A stretch of DNA of 13,081 bases from an uncultured Collinsella sp. (GCA_900554585.1 USHS01000015.1:1-13081), one strand, 5' to 3'; shown: positions 1-6,539, counted from the first letter of the stretch. Made by a program: numbers and translations. Notes: generated by a model not told the origin, from the letters alone.

Positions 1-51
1 ATACGAGATGCTCAGGAGTCTCGTGGGCTCGGAGATGTGTATAAGAGACAG
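1..51. other. Illumina Nextera i7 adapter (non-genomic)
   Basis: Positions 1-9 match the end of the Illumina P7 oligonucleotide, 10-17 (GCTCAGGA) are an 8-base i7 index, and 18-51 are the complete Nextera read-2 transposase adapter ending in the mosaic-end motif AGATGTGTATAAGAGACAG. The index corresponds to Nextera N704 (TCCTGAGC when read as the index) from my knowledge of that index set. The bases are therefore library-preparation sequence left on the contig end; genomic sequence starts at 52. The join lies inside the coding frame of the C39-like peptidase, whose true C-terminus is lost. Confidence 0.97.
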
Positions 52-1044
52 GGCCCACATGGCTTCGACTTCGTTGAGGACCTCTACGACGCCCCAGCGG
101 CGGGCGCTGCGGCTGGCCGAGTTGGGGTCGTAGACGCCAATTTGGTTGGCATCGTCGATACCGTAGAGCACGATGTAGTGACCCACGTTGGTAAACGTGC
201 CGGGGCGCACTGCGGCGATGATGGGCGCACCCGAGCGAAGCGCCTGGGTCATCGAGTCGCGATCGTTATAGAGCTGTGTCCCGTTGAGTCCCAGCTGCCA
301 CGCGCCGCTTGTCATAAACGACCATTCGGTGGCGCCGGTAGGGGCGTAATTGCCAGCTTCGGCCAGTGCGCACATATCGACTGGCGTCTTATCGGTGCGG
401 CCGGTCTTAAATATGTAGACCATGGTAAGGCAGGTGGGGCCGCAGGCATTTTCGCGAATGGTGCCGCCGGCGTAGGGGAGCTCCGACCATGCGGGATCGA
501 TCTGGTAGATATGAGGCATGGCGCCGGCCTGCCATTGCGACCGCGGGGTCGAGAACGCAAACGAATAGCCGGGAGCGACCGGGGCCTTGAGCAGCTTATC
601 CTCGGCGGTCGGTTCAAGACCGGCTGAGCCGTGAGAGATGCAGGACCCTAAGAATAAAAAGACCAGGCAGGCGGCAATGGAACAAAGCGCAAGGCGAAGG
701 CGGCGGACTGGCAGTCCATGGCTTTCGGCATGTGGCGCAGGGCGAGAGGTCGAGCTGTCGCGACCGCGTTGGGGTCTCGAAAAGGAGCGCTTAACGTAGT
801 AGTCGGTCTTGCGATGATCGTAGCGGCGTGGCTGCGATGAGTCGGTCTGGCGTTGGCGCGCGCTCGTGCTCGCGCGGCCTGGCTGCTGCACGGTGCGGCT
901 TTGTTGCCGCGAAGAAGCCCCGGGCCGCTCTTGTGGCCGTTGCGGGCTGTCGTTGCCGGAGGTGCTTCTGGGCGTTGGCGTGGTACGGCCGGCAAGGCAC
1001 ACGCTTTGTGGCCGCCGATCGTCGTCGCTGTATCCGTATGCCAT
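52..1044 (-). CDS. Membrane-anchored C39-like cysteine peptidase, 3'-truncated
   Basis: An open minus-strand frame runs 331 codons from ATG 1044-1042 to the adapter junction with no stop. The start is supported by AAGGTGG at 1056-1050 and an in-frame stop upstream at 1077-1075. Residues 1-113 are rich in Arg, Gln, Ser and Pro and look disordered. Residues about 114-135 (RLRLALCSIAACLVFLFLGS region) form one hydrophobic helix after basic residues, so the protein is probably a type II membrane protein with the enzyme outside. The catalytic domain spans about 155-331 and fits the Peptidase_C39_2 family: Cys201 in ENACGPTC, His289 in VGHYIVLYGIDD and Asp306 in VYDPNS make the expected Cys-His-Asp triad. 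The family contains papain-fold peptidases. Its substrate here is unknown, and no ABC transporter or bacteriocin gene is nearby. A Cys at residue 135 after the hydrophobic stretch could suggest a lipoprotein, but the long N-terminal extension argues against that. Little of the domain seems missing, since the triad is complete. Confidence 0.86.
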
Positions 1045-1226
1045 TCGAACCACCTTGCCTCGTGTGTAACTTGTCTATCCTACATAAAAAGATGTACGAC
1101 GCATGGGTATGTGCGCCAAAAGCCTGACAAATGGTATGAACGTTGCCGCGCCGCGCGCCAAGCGTCACGGCAACAGGTATTCAAAAACAGACAAGATGAA
1201 AGCGTCCAAGACGAATGGCGTCCCCA

Positions 1227-1256
1227 GCCGTTCGTCCCAAAAACAGCGCCGTTCGT
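1227..1256 (+). promoter_or_regulatory. LytTR-type direct repeat, candidate response-regulator site
   Basis: GCCGTTCGT occurs twice without a mismatch, at 1227-1235 and 1248-1256, with a 12-bp spacer containing an A5 run, so the copies lie on the same DNA face at 21-bp period. LytTR-family regulators (AlgR, AgrA, ComE type) are known to bind pairs of 9-bp direct repeats about 12-13 bp apart, with a general consensus [TA][AC][CA]GTTN[AG][TG]; each copy fits 8 of 9 positions. The site lies about 145 bp upstream of the permease start, and the locus encodes two LytTR regulators. Binding is inferred; which regulator uses it cannot be told from sequence. Confidence 0.55.
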
Positions 1257-1258
1257 TA

Positions 1259-1287
1259 CGCGGTTTTGCCTTCGGTCGAGCTATAGA
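1259..1287 (+). promoter_or_regulatory. Possible activator-dependent permease promoter
   Basis: TATAGA at 1282-1287 is a fair -10 hexamer (4 of 6 bases). A 17-bp spacer would place the -35 at 1259-1264, where the sequence CGCGGT is very poor. A weak -35 directly downstream of the direct repeat is the arrangement expected of an activator-dependent promoter. Transcription would begin near 1294 and give a leader of roughly 105 nt with both hairpins. This is a by-eye assignment. Confidence 0.3.
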
Positions 1288-1334
1288 CGGCAGCGCGGCT
1301 CCAAGGCCGTATCGTAAGGCCACGAAATAAAAGC

Positions 1335-1355
1335 GCGCGGTCAGACAGACCGCGC
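1335..1355 (+). repeat. Leader hairpin 1 upstream of permease
   Basis: GCGCGGTC (1335-1342) and GACCGCGC (1348-1355) form a perfect 8-bp stem with a 5-nt loop. There is no T-run after it, so it is not a standard intrinsic terminator. It lies 45 bp before the permease start, in what would be the mRNA leader. Confidence 0.65.
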
Positions 1356-1360
1356 AGGGG

Positions 1361-1379
1361 TGACGCCAAGGGGGCGTCA
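1361..1379 (+). repeat. Leader hairpin 2 upstream of permease
   Basis: TGACGCC (1361-1367) and GGCGTCA (1373-1379) form a perfect 7-bp stem with a 5-nt loop. It sits 5 nt after hairpin 1 and 7 nt before the Shine-Dalgarno region of the permease. Tandem stems here could stabilise the mRNA 5' end or affect ribosome access; no T-run follows. Confidence 0.62.
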
Positions 1380-1400
1380 AGCAAGGAAAGGAGGGGAACA

Positions 1401-2852
1401 ATGGCGGATACGAACGCAGAGGTTGCAGTCGAGGATAACGGCGGCATGAAGAAAACGCTTTCGCTCTGGAACTTCTTCACCATCGGTTTCGGTGCCATTA
1501 TCGGTACCGGTTGGGTTCTGCAGGTCGGCGACTGGATGGTCGTGGGCGGCGGTCCCGTTCCCGCTATGATCGCATTCCTCTTGGGTGCAATCTTCCTCGT
1601 GCCCGTCGGAGCTGTTTTCGGTGAGCTCACGGCTGCTATCCCCATCTCGGGCGGCATCGTCGAGTATGTCGATCGTAGCTTTGGCCGTACGCTGAGCTAC
1701 ATCACCGGATGGCTTTTGGCTCTGGGCAACGGTATCCTGTGCCCGTGGGAGGCCATCGCCATCTCGACCCTCGTGTCCGAGATGTTCGGCAGCCTGCCCG
1801 GTCTTGAGTGGCTGCGCGCCGTCAAGCTCTACACCATCCTGGGCGCCGACGTTTACCTGTTCCCGACGCTGATCGCGCTCGGCTTTGCAGTCTACGTCAT
1901 CTTCCTCAACTTCCGCGGCGCCAGCTCGGCCGCCAAGCTCCAGGCCTTCCTGACCAAGGCCCTGCTCTGCGGCATGCTGCTCGCCATGGGCGTCTCGCTG
2001 TTCACCGGCTCGCCGGACAACGCCATGCCCGTGTTCTCCCAGGTCGCCGGTGCTGGCGGCGGCAAGGCCGCTACCGAGAGCACCAGCCTGTTCGCCGGCA
2101 TCGTGTCGGTCCTGGTTCTGACCCCGTTCTTCTACGCCGGTTTCGACACCATTCCTCAGCAGGCTGAGGAAGCAGCCGAGGGCCTCAACTGGAACAAGTT
2201 CGGCAAGATCATCTCCCTGGCCCTGCTGGCCGCTGGCGGTTTCTACATGGTCTGCATCTACTCGTTCGGCACCATCCTCGACTGGCATGAGTTTGTTAAG
2301 AGTCCGGTTCCCGCGCTTGCCTGCCTCAAGAGCATCAACATGCTCCTGTACCTGGCCATGCTCGTCATCGCCACGCTTGGACCCATGGGCCCGATGAACT
2401 CCTTCTACGGTGCCACGAGCCGCATCATGCTCGCCATGGGCCGCAAGGGCCAGCTGCCCGAGAAATTCGCCGAGGTCGATCCCAAGTCAGGCGCTCCCAA
2501 GCTCGCCTGCGTCGTTCTGGGCGTCATCACCGTCATCGGTCCGTTCCTGGGCAAGAACATGCTCATCCCTCTGACCAACGTGTCGGCTCTCGCCTTCATC
2601 TTCTCCTGCGGCATGGTCGCCCTCGCCTGCCTGCGCATGCGCTTCACCGAGCCCGACCTGCCTCGTCCCTACGAGGTGCCCGGCGGCAAGTTTGGCATCG
2701 GCCTCGCTATCGCTGCCTGCGCCATCATCATCGGCCTGCTCGTGATCCCGTTCTCTCCCGCCTCCCTCAACATGGTGGAGTGGAGCATCGTGATTGGCTG
2801 GTTGGCTATTGGCCTGGCCCTCATGGCTTTCACCAATTCCCGCAAAAAGTAA
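1401..2852 (+). CDS. APC-superfamily amino acid/amine permease
   Basis: This 483-residue protein has about 12 hydrophobic segments and the size of an APC-superfamily permease, a secondary transporter of amino acids or amines in the cytoplasmic membrane. The first helix carries the unwound substrate-binding motif GFGAIIGTGW (residues 29-38). Glu75 and the PISGG loop (81-85) follow in the usual places, and the NFRG...KLQAFLTK segment resembles the region around TM5-6 in this family. The start is secured by a strong AAAGGAGGGG site with ATG 1401. Codon use is heavily C-ending (GGC, CTC, ATC), much more than in the kinase genes, which suggests high expression. It is followed 132 bp downstream by an amidohydrolase, so the natural reading is that it imports that enzyme's substrate or exchanges substrate for product. 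The substrate cannot be named from sequence. Confidence 0.92.
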   Translation: MADTNAEVAVEDNGGMKKTLSLWNFFTIGFGAIIGTGWVLQVGDWMVVGGGPVPAMIAFLLGAIFLVPVGAVFGELTAAIPISGGIVEYVDRSFGRTLSYITGWLLALGNGILCPWEAIAISTLVSEMFGSLPGLEWLRAVKLYTILGADVYLFPTLIALGFAVYVIFLNFRGASSAAKLQAFLTKALLCGMLLAMGVSLFTGSPDNAMPVFSQVAGAGGGKAATESTSLFAGIVSVLVLTPFFYAGFDTIPQQAEEAAEGLNWNKFGKIISLALLAAGGFYMVCIYSFGTILDWHEFVKSPVPALACLKSINMLLYLAMLVIATLGPMGPMNSFYGATSRIMLAMGRKGQLPEKFAEVDPKSGAPKLACVVLGVITVIGPFLGKNMLIPLTNVSALAFIFSCGMVALACLRMRFTEPDLPRPYEVPGGKFGIGLAIAACAIIIGLLVIPFSPASLNMVEWSIVIGWLAIGLALMAFTNSRKK

Positions 2853-2859
2853 CGCCGAG

Positions 2860-2909
2860 CCGGGGCGGATCGGGTGCGTGGGACCCTCTCTCCCGCGCAC
2901 CGAACCCGG
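2860..2909 (+). repeat. Large intercistronic hairpin between permease and amidohydrolase
   Basis: GGTGCGTGGGA (2873-2883) pairs with TCCCGCGCACC (2891-2901), 11 bp with one G-T wobble and a 7-nt loop. An outer CCGGG (2860-2864) can pair with CCCGG (2905-2909). No T-run follows, so it looks like an mRNA-stabilising or processing element, or a weak or Rho-assisted attenuator that lets the two genes be expressed at different levels, not a full terminator. Confidence 0.6.
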
Positions 2910-2984
2910 TATCACTTGGGTAGCTTTGTGAGGCCGCGACCCAACACGGCCTCGCCCACATATATGGATCCATAAGGAGGAACC

Positions 2985-4262
2985 ATGTCCACTAAGTATG
3001 CAATCGTTGGCGGCAAGCTCATCGACGGTACCGGCGCCGAGCCGGTCGAGAACTCCCTCGTTCTCGTCGACGACAACGGCAAGATCGAGTATGCCGGCAC
3101 TATGCAGGACCTTCCCGAGGGCGTTGAGGTTATCGATGCCGCCGGCAAGACCGTCCTTCCCGGCCTGATCGACACCCACCTGCACTTCTCGGGCAACCTG
3201 ACCGACGATGACACCGATTGGGTCATGCAGCCGCTCCTCGAGAAGCAGGCCGTCGCCGTCAAGCAGGCCTACGACTGCCTCACTCACGGCCTCACCACCG
3301 TCTGCGAGATCGGTCGCTTTGGTATCCAGATCCGTGACTGCATCGACAAGGGCGTCTTCAAGGGCCCGCGCGTTCTGGCCACCGGCCTCGGCTTCTGCCG
3401 CGTTGCCGGCCACGGTGACTCCCACCACTGCACCCAGGAGCTCAACAAGGAATCCCATCCCTGGGGCGACCAGGTCGACGGTCCTTGGGATTTGCGCAAG
3501 GCCGTCCGTCGTCGCCTGCGCGAGAACCCCGATGCCATCAAGATCTGGGCTACCGGTGGCGGCATCTGGCGCTGGGACTCCGGTCGCGACCAGCACTACT
3601 GCTCCGAGGAGATCCAGGCCGTGGTCGAAGAGGCCAAGATGGTCGGCATCCCCGTGTGGAGCCACTGCTACAACAACCACGCCGCTGCCTACGATTCCGT
3701 TCGCTTTGGCTGCGAGCAGCTGATTCACGGCTTCGATATCGATGAGCGCACTATGGACCTCATGGCCGAGCAGGGCACCTTCTTCACCCCGACGATCGCC
3801 TTCCTGCCCACCTGGTACGCCACCTATCCGCCCGTCTACGTCCCCGAGCTGCACGACAAGTACGAGGGCACCCTGGTCGAGAAGGAGCTGCAGCGCAACT
3901 ACGACTGCCTGCGCGAGGCCAAGAAGCGCGGCGTCGTCATGACGATCGGCTCCGACTCCTTCTCCTTCGTCACCCCGTACGGCACCTGCTCCATCGAGGA
4001 GATGTACGAATTCGTCGACAAGATCGGCTTCACCCCGGTCGAGACCATCACCTGCGCCACTCTCAACGGTGCCAAGATGTGCCACATCGAGGACGAGACC
4101 GGTTCCATCGAGGCCGGCAAGTGCGCCGACCTGCTGGTCGTCAACGGTGACGTCGCCGCCGACATCCACGTGCTCAACACCGACAACATGGACGTCATCA
4201 TGAAGGATGGCTGGATCGTCGAGGCTGGCACCTTTGGCGAGGCCAACAAATACAGCGCCTAA
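2985..4262 (+). CDS. Imidazolonepropionase-like metal-dependent amidohydrolase
   Basis: The 425-residue product has the full layout of the amidohydrolase superfamily, imidazolonepropionase/prolidase-like branch (COG1228 type). A small beta-domain at residues 1-58 leads into the metal motif HLH (His65, His67). Lys186 in AIKIWATGG is the likely carboxylated bridging lysine. His227 (WSHCYN), His248 (LIHGFD) and Asp324 (IGSDSF) complete the binuclear metal site. The C-terminal part returns to the beta-domain (GSIEAGKCADLLVV). Family members hydrolyse C-N bonds in cyclic amides, dipeptides or N-acyl amino acids. The HCYN and GSDSF variants differ from the common HAYG and GTDA, so the substrate may be unusual. 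AAGGAGG at 2974-2980 fixes the start. Lack of a signal peptide places it in the cytoplasm. With the permease it forms an uptake-and-hydrolysis pair; like the permease it has strongly biased, high-expression codon use. Confidence 0.9.
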   Translation: MSTKYAIVGGKLIDGTGAEPVENSLVLVDDNGKIEYAGTMQDLPEGVEVIDAAGKTVLPGLIDTHLHFSGNLTDDDTDWVMQPLLEKQAVAVKQAYDCLTHGLTTVCEIGRFGIQIRDCIDKGVFKGPRVLATGLGFCRVAGHGDSHHCTQELNKESHPWGDQVDGPWDLRKAVRRRLRENPDAIKIWATGGGIWRWDSGRDQHYCSEEIQAVVEEAKMVGIPVWSHCYNNHAAAYDSVRFGCEQLIHGFDIDERTMDLMAEQGTFFTPTIAFLPTWYATYPPVYVPELHDKYEGTLVEKELQRNYDCLREAKKRGVVMTIGSDSFSFVTPYGTCSIEEMYEFVDKIGFTPVETITCATLNGAKMCHIEDETGSIEAGKCADLLVVNGDVAADIHVLNTDNMDVIMKDGWIVEAGTFGEANKYSA

Positions 4263-4303
4263 GATACCGTTTGTCGATGGCTGGATGTAAAACACAGTAT
4301 TTG

Positions 4304-4318
4304 ATTGCATAATGCAAT
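4304..4318. promoter_or_regulatory. 15-bp perfect palindrome, candidate operator/promoter
   Basis: ATTGCAT (4304-4310) and ATGCAAT (4312-4318) are perfect inverted arms around one A. Within it, CATAAT (4308-4313) is a 5-of-6 match to a -10 hexamer, but I find no convincing -35. It sits between the amidohydrolase stop and the terminator. It could be an operator for kinase 1 transcription, or simply a small hairpin at the 3' end of the upstream transcript. Confidence 0.35.
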
Positions 4319-4320
4319 GG

Positions 4321-4347
4321 AGAGGGTCGCTTGCGGCCCTCTTTATT
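4321..4347 (+). terminator. Intrinsic terminator after amidohydrolase / before kinase 1
   Basis: AGAGGGTCG (4321-4329) pairs with CGGCCCTCT (4334-4342), a 9-bp stem with one T-G wobble and a CTTG tetraloop, followed by TTATT. It most simply ends the permease-amidohydrolase transcript. It is only 33 nt before the kinase start, leaving little room for another promoter. Confidence 0.75.
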
Positions 4348-4368
4348 GCTATGGGGTGCGTCAGTAAG

Positions 4369-4374
4369 AAGGAG
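4369..4374 (+). promoter_or_regulatory. Ribosome binding site deciding the GTG start of kinase 1
   Basis: AAGGAG at 4369-4374 lies 6 nt before GTG 4381. An in-frame ATG at 4375 is directly adjacent to it, too close to be used. An ATG at 4312 lies upstream of the terminator. The spacing therefore favours GTG 4381. Confidence 0.7.
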
Positions 4375-4380
4375 ATGACA

Positions 4381-5766
4381 GTGGATCTCAATAGGCTGAT
4401 TCTGGGCAAGAGCTACAACTCTACCAAGGTCTTTCGTACCGCTCAGCATGTGGTTCAAGCCATCTTGCTCGGTATTGTCGTTCCACTGCTTATCCTGCTA
4501 CTCATCTGGGATCTAACCGATAATCCCAATCCCGTTCCGGCCGTTGTCGTCATTGCCGGCTTGGTCATGCTGTGCTTCTTCTTCTCGTACGTCTTTGTCG
4601 TTCCCGACGACCTCACATCGAGCGCAACCGACCGCACGCTCGCCATCGCATCAAAAATATTCGCCTACACGTCGCGCGGCCTTACGCCCGAAGCTGCTCT
4701 GGGCGCCTCTAAGATCATCCTGTCCGAAACTATCGCCTCTGCCATCTGCTTTACCGACGGCAGGCAGGTGTTGGCGAGCTGGGGCGAGGACTCGGCAAAA
4801 TGCCCCGCGGGCACCCCGGTGGTACTGCGGACTACGCTCAACGTGATCAACAGCGGTGAGCAAAGCGTGTTCTCGCGCGATGCCTCGACCGAGACGGGTG
4901 GCTACTTTCCGCGCCTGCGCGCCGGTATTGTCGCGCCGCTTACCGTGCGCGGGCATTGCGTGGGCACGCTCGAGCTGTATTATCCCCGTCTGAGCAGCAT
5001 CGATATGCGCCAGACGGCGCTTGCCTCGGGCTTTGCCGACCTCATTTCCACGCAGCTTGCGAGCTTTGAGCTTGAGCGCCAGGACGAGCTTACGGCCCGC
5101 GTGGAGCTGCGCGCCTTGCAATCGCAGGTCGATCCTCATTTTCTGTTTAACACCATCAGCACCATCGTGTCACTCGTACGTACCGAGCCGGACAAGGCCA
5201 GGTCGCTGCTGATCGACTTCTCCAACTACTATCGTCAGACGCTTTCTGATTCCGATACGCTCACCACGCTCGAGCACGAGGTGGAACAGGGCACTCGCTA
5301 TATCAATCTTATGCAGGCTCGTTATGGCGACGGCCGTCTGCGCGTCTCGGTCGATATCGACTTTGAGGTGCGCGATTGCATGGTGCCGCCGTTTATCTTG
5401 CAGCCGTTGCTCGAAAACTGCATCAAGCATGCGCAGCGCGAGACCGAGCCGCTTTCTATTCATGTTAGGGCTTTCGAGACCGATGACGGTTTGGAGATCA
5501 TCGTCGAGGACGATGGCATCGGTATGAGCGAAGAGGTCTGCGCGCATCTGTTTGAGCAACATCGCCTGGAGGAGCCCGAGAGCATTACCGCCGACGGCTC
5601 CGTCAAGCGAGGTTGCGGCCTGGCGCTCTTCAACGTGCTTCAGCGCATCCATTTCTTTTACGGAGAAGATTCCGGCATGCGCGTGAAGTCCCAGGAGGGC
5701 GTGGGAACGCAGGTCATCGTCGAGCTGAACGGCGAGCCGCATGAGCCCGCGCCGTTGACGGCGTAG
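4381..5766 (+). CDS. LytS-type sensor histidine kinase 1 (2TM-GAF-HisKA-HATPase)
   Basis: From GTG 4381 the product is 461 residues. Two membrane helices (about 23-43 and 53-74) are joined by a loop of some nine residues, so almost nothing is outside the cell. A GAF-like region follows (about 85-225). The His_kinase (LytS/YehU-type) domain carries the phospho-acceptor His253 in DPHFLFN. The ATPase domain shows the N-box QPLLENCIKH (Asn346), EDDGIG (376-381) and the glycine-rich GCGLALFNV (411-419). Such kinases autophosphorylate and pass phosphate to a LytTR-domain regulator, which is encoded next. Without an external sensor domain, the signal is probably intracellular, membrane-borne, or presented by a partner such as the permease. 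Its closest relative in the window is kinase 2 (10293-11636), with near-matching stretches around ALASGFA and ELTAR. It is annotated as a full-length intact enzyme. Confidence 0.92.
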   Translation: MDLNRLILGKSYNSTKVFRTAQHVVQAILLGIVVPLLILLLIWDLTDNPNPVPAVVVIAGLVMLCFFFSYVFVVPDDLTSSATDRTLAIASKIFAYTSRGLTPEAALGASKIILSETIASAICFTDGRQVLASWGEDSAKCPAGTPVVLRTTLNVINSGEQSVFSRDASTETGGYFPRLRAGIVAPLTVRGHCVGTLELYYPRLSSIDMRQTALASGFADLISTQLASFELERQDELTARVELRALQSQVDPHFLFNTISTIVSLVRTEPDKARSLLIDFSNYYRQTLSDSDTLTTLEHEVEQGTRYINLMQARYGDGRLRVSVDIDFEVRDCMVPPFILQPLLENCIKHAQRETEPLSIHVRAFETDDGLEIIVEDDGIGMSEEVCAHLFEQHRLEEPESITADGSVKRGCGLALFNVLQRIHFFYGEDSGMRVKSQEGVGTQVIVELNGEPHEPAPLTA

Positions 5767-5804
5767 CACGCGGTTGGATTGAGAGAAAAAGAGGGGAAGC
5801 ACAT

Positions 5805-6539
5805 ATGTCCGAAGGCTGGAACATCTTGGTGGTTGATGACGAACCTCCCATTAGGGCTGAGCTACGCTATCTGTTGGAAAAGGATACGCGTGTGGGCCAG
5901 ATTGCCGAGGCGGGCAATGTCACCGAGGCCGTGGAGTCGATCCTGTCGAACAAGCCCGACGTGCTGTTTTTGGATATCACGATGCCCGGTCGCTCGGGAA
6001 TTGAGCTTGCCGAGACGCTGCAGAACCTAAAGACGCCGCCGGTGGTTGTGTTTGTGACGGCGTTTGCCGAGTATGCGGCTGATGCCTATAACCTCGATGC
6101 CGTCGATTATGTCGTCAAGCCGGTCGAGGACGCACGCCTGTCAAAGGCACTCGACAAGATCGAGGCAGCCTTGGGTGTCCGTCGTGTTATCCACGCTCCG
6201 CGCCAGCCTTTGCGTCTGACGGTGGACCGCGGGGGCAAAAAGGTGTTCATTCCCGCCGCAGACGTTTGCTACTTTGAGGCGCGTGCCGATTTTTGCAATG
6301 CCATCTGCGCCGAGGGAACGTACCTGATCAATGAGTCGATCTCTTCGCTCGAGCGTCGCTTGGTCTCCGAGGGCTTTATTCGCGTTCATCGCAGCTATCT
6401 GGTCAATTTGGAAGACGTGCACAATGTTGAGATTGGCTCCACGGGGTTGATGGAGCTCAGGCTTGACCGCGTGAGCTCGACGGTGCCGGTGTCCCGTCGT
6501 CGTGCCGCCGAGGTTAAAGCACACTTGGGGCTTGCGTAG
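5805..6539 (+). CDS. LytTR-family response regulator 1
   Basis: A 244-residue regulator starting 38 nt after kinase 1, preceded by GAGGGGAAG. The N-terminal receiver domain (residues about 6-125) has the acidic pair Asp11-Asp12, the phospho-acceptor Asp57 in FLDITMPG, Thr85 in FVTAF and Lys105 in VVKPVED. The C-terminal LytTR DNA-binding domain (about 135-242) has the signatures YFEARADF and GFIRVHRSYLVNL and ends with VPVSRRR. LytTR domains bind paired direct repeats in the major groove. It is surely the partner of kinase 1. Candidate target: the direct repeat at 1227-1256 upstream of the permease, an inference from site type and proximity. Confidence 0.95.
   Translation: MSEGWNILVVDDEPPIRAELRYLLEKDTRVGQIAEAGNVTEAVESILSNKPDVLFLDITMPGRSGIELAETLQNLKTPPVVVFVTAFAEYAADAYNLDAVDYVVKPVEDARLSKALDKIEAALGVRRVIHAPRQPLRLTVDRGGKKVFIPAADVCYFEARADFCNAICAEGTYLINESISSLERRLVSEGFIRVHRSYLVNLEDVHNVEIGSTGLMELRLDRVSSTVPVSRRRAAEVKAHLGLA

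Larger units (their letters stand above)
1045..1400. other. 356-bp divergent intergenic/regulatory region
   Basis: This stretch separates the minus-strand peptidase from the plus-strand permease and must hold promoters for both. I see a perfect direct repeat (1227-1256), a possible -10 hexamer (1282-1287), two tandem hairpins (1335-1355 and 1361-1379) and a strong ribosome binding site (AAAGGAGGGG, about 1387-1396) before the permease ATG. A plus-strand open frame, 1103-1330, encodes a very basic 75-residue peptide. It has no Shine-Dalgarno sequence or recognisable domain and it covers the repeat, so I treat it as chance. No tRNA or known riboswitch fold was recognised by eye. Confidence 0.7.

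Noticed and set aside
37..627. Plus-strand open frame over the start of the contig
   Set aside because: It begins inside the adapter and lies antisense to the C39-like peptidase, whose catalytic motifs are unmistakable on the minus strand.
52..1044. Bacteriocin-type C39 exporter peptidase
   Set aside because: There is no ABC transporter domain, no precursor peptide with a double-glycine leader and no immunity gene in the window.
1103..1330. 75-residue basic peptide upstream of the permease
   Set aside because: No ribosome binding site at any of its start codons, no known domain, and it overlaps the direct repeat and promoter-like sequence. Ribosome profiling could overturn this.
1377..2288. 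303-codon minus-strand open frame opposite the permease
   Set aside because: Rich in Glu, Asp, Gln and Gly as expected from antisense of a hydrophobic GC-rich gene; no domain or start site.
4266..4274. ACCGTTTGT, a 9-of-9 match to the LytTR half-site consensus, just after the amidohydrolase stop
   Set aside because: No second half-site at 21-bp period (4287-4295 does not match). A loose ACAGTATTT at 4294 is 28 bp away. A single degenerate half-site is expected by chance.
4312..4380. Longer N-terminus for kinase 1 from ATG 4312
   Set aside because: It would translate through the palindrome and the intrinsic terminator and has no ribosome binding site; GTG 4381 has a well-spaced AAGGAG.
2487..4409. 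640-codon minus-strand open frame opposite the amidohydrolase
   Set aside because: It is the mirror of a strongly C-ending gene, low complexity in Val, Asp, Gly and Leu, without a domain. The plus-strand amidohydrolase has all its metal ligands.
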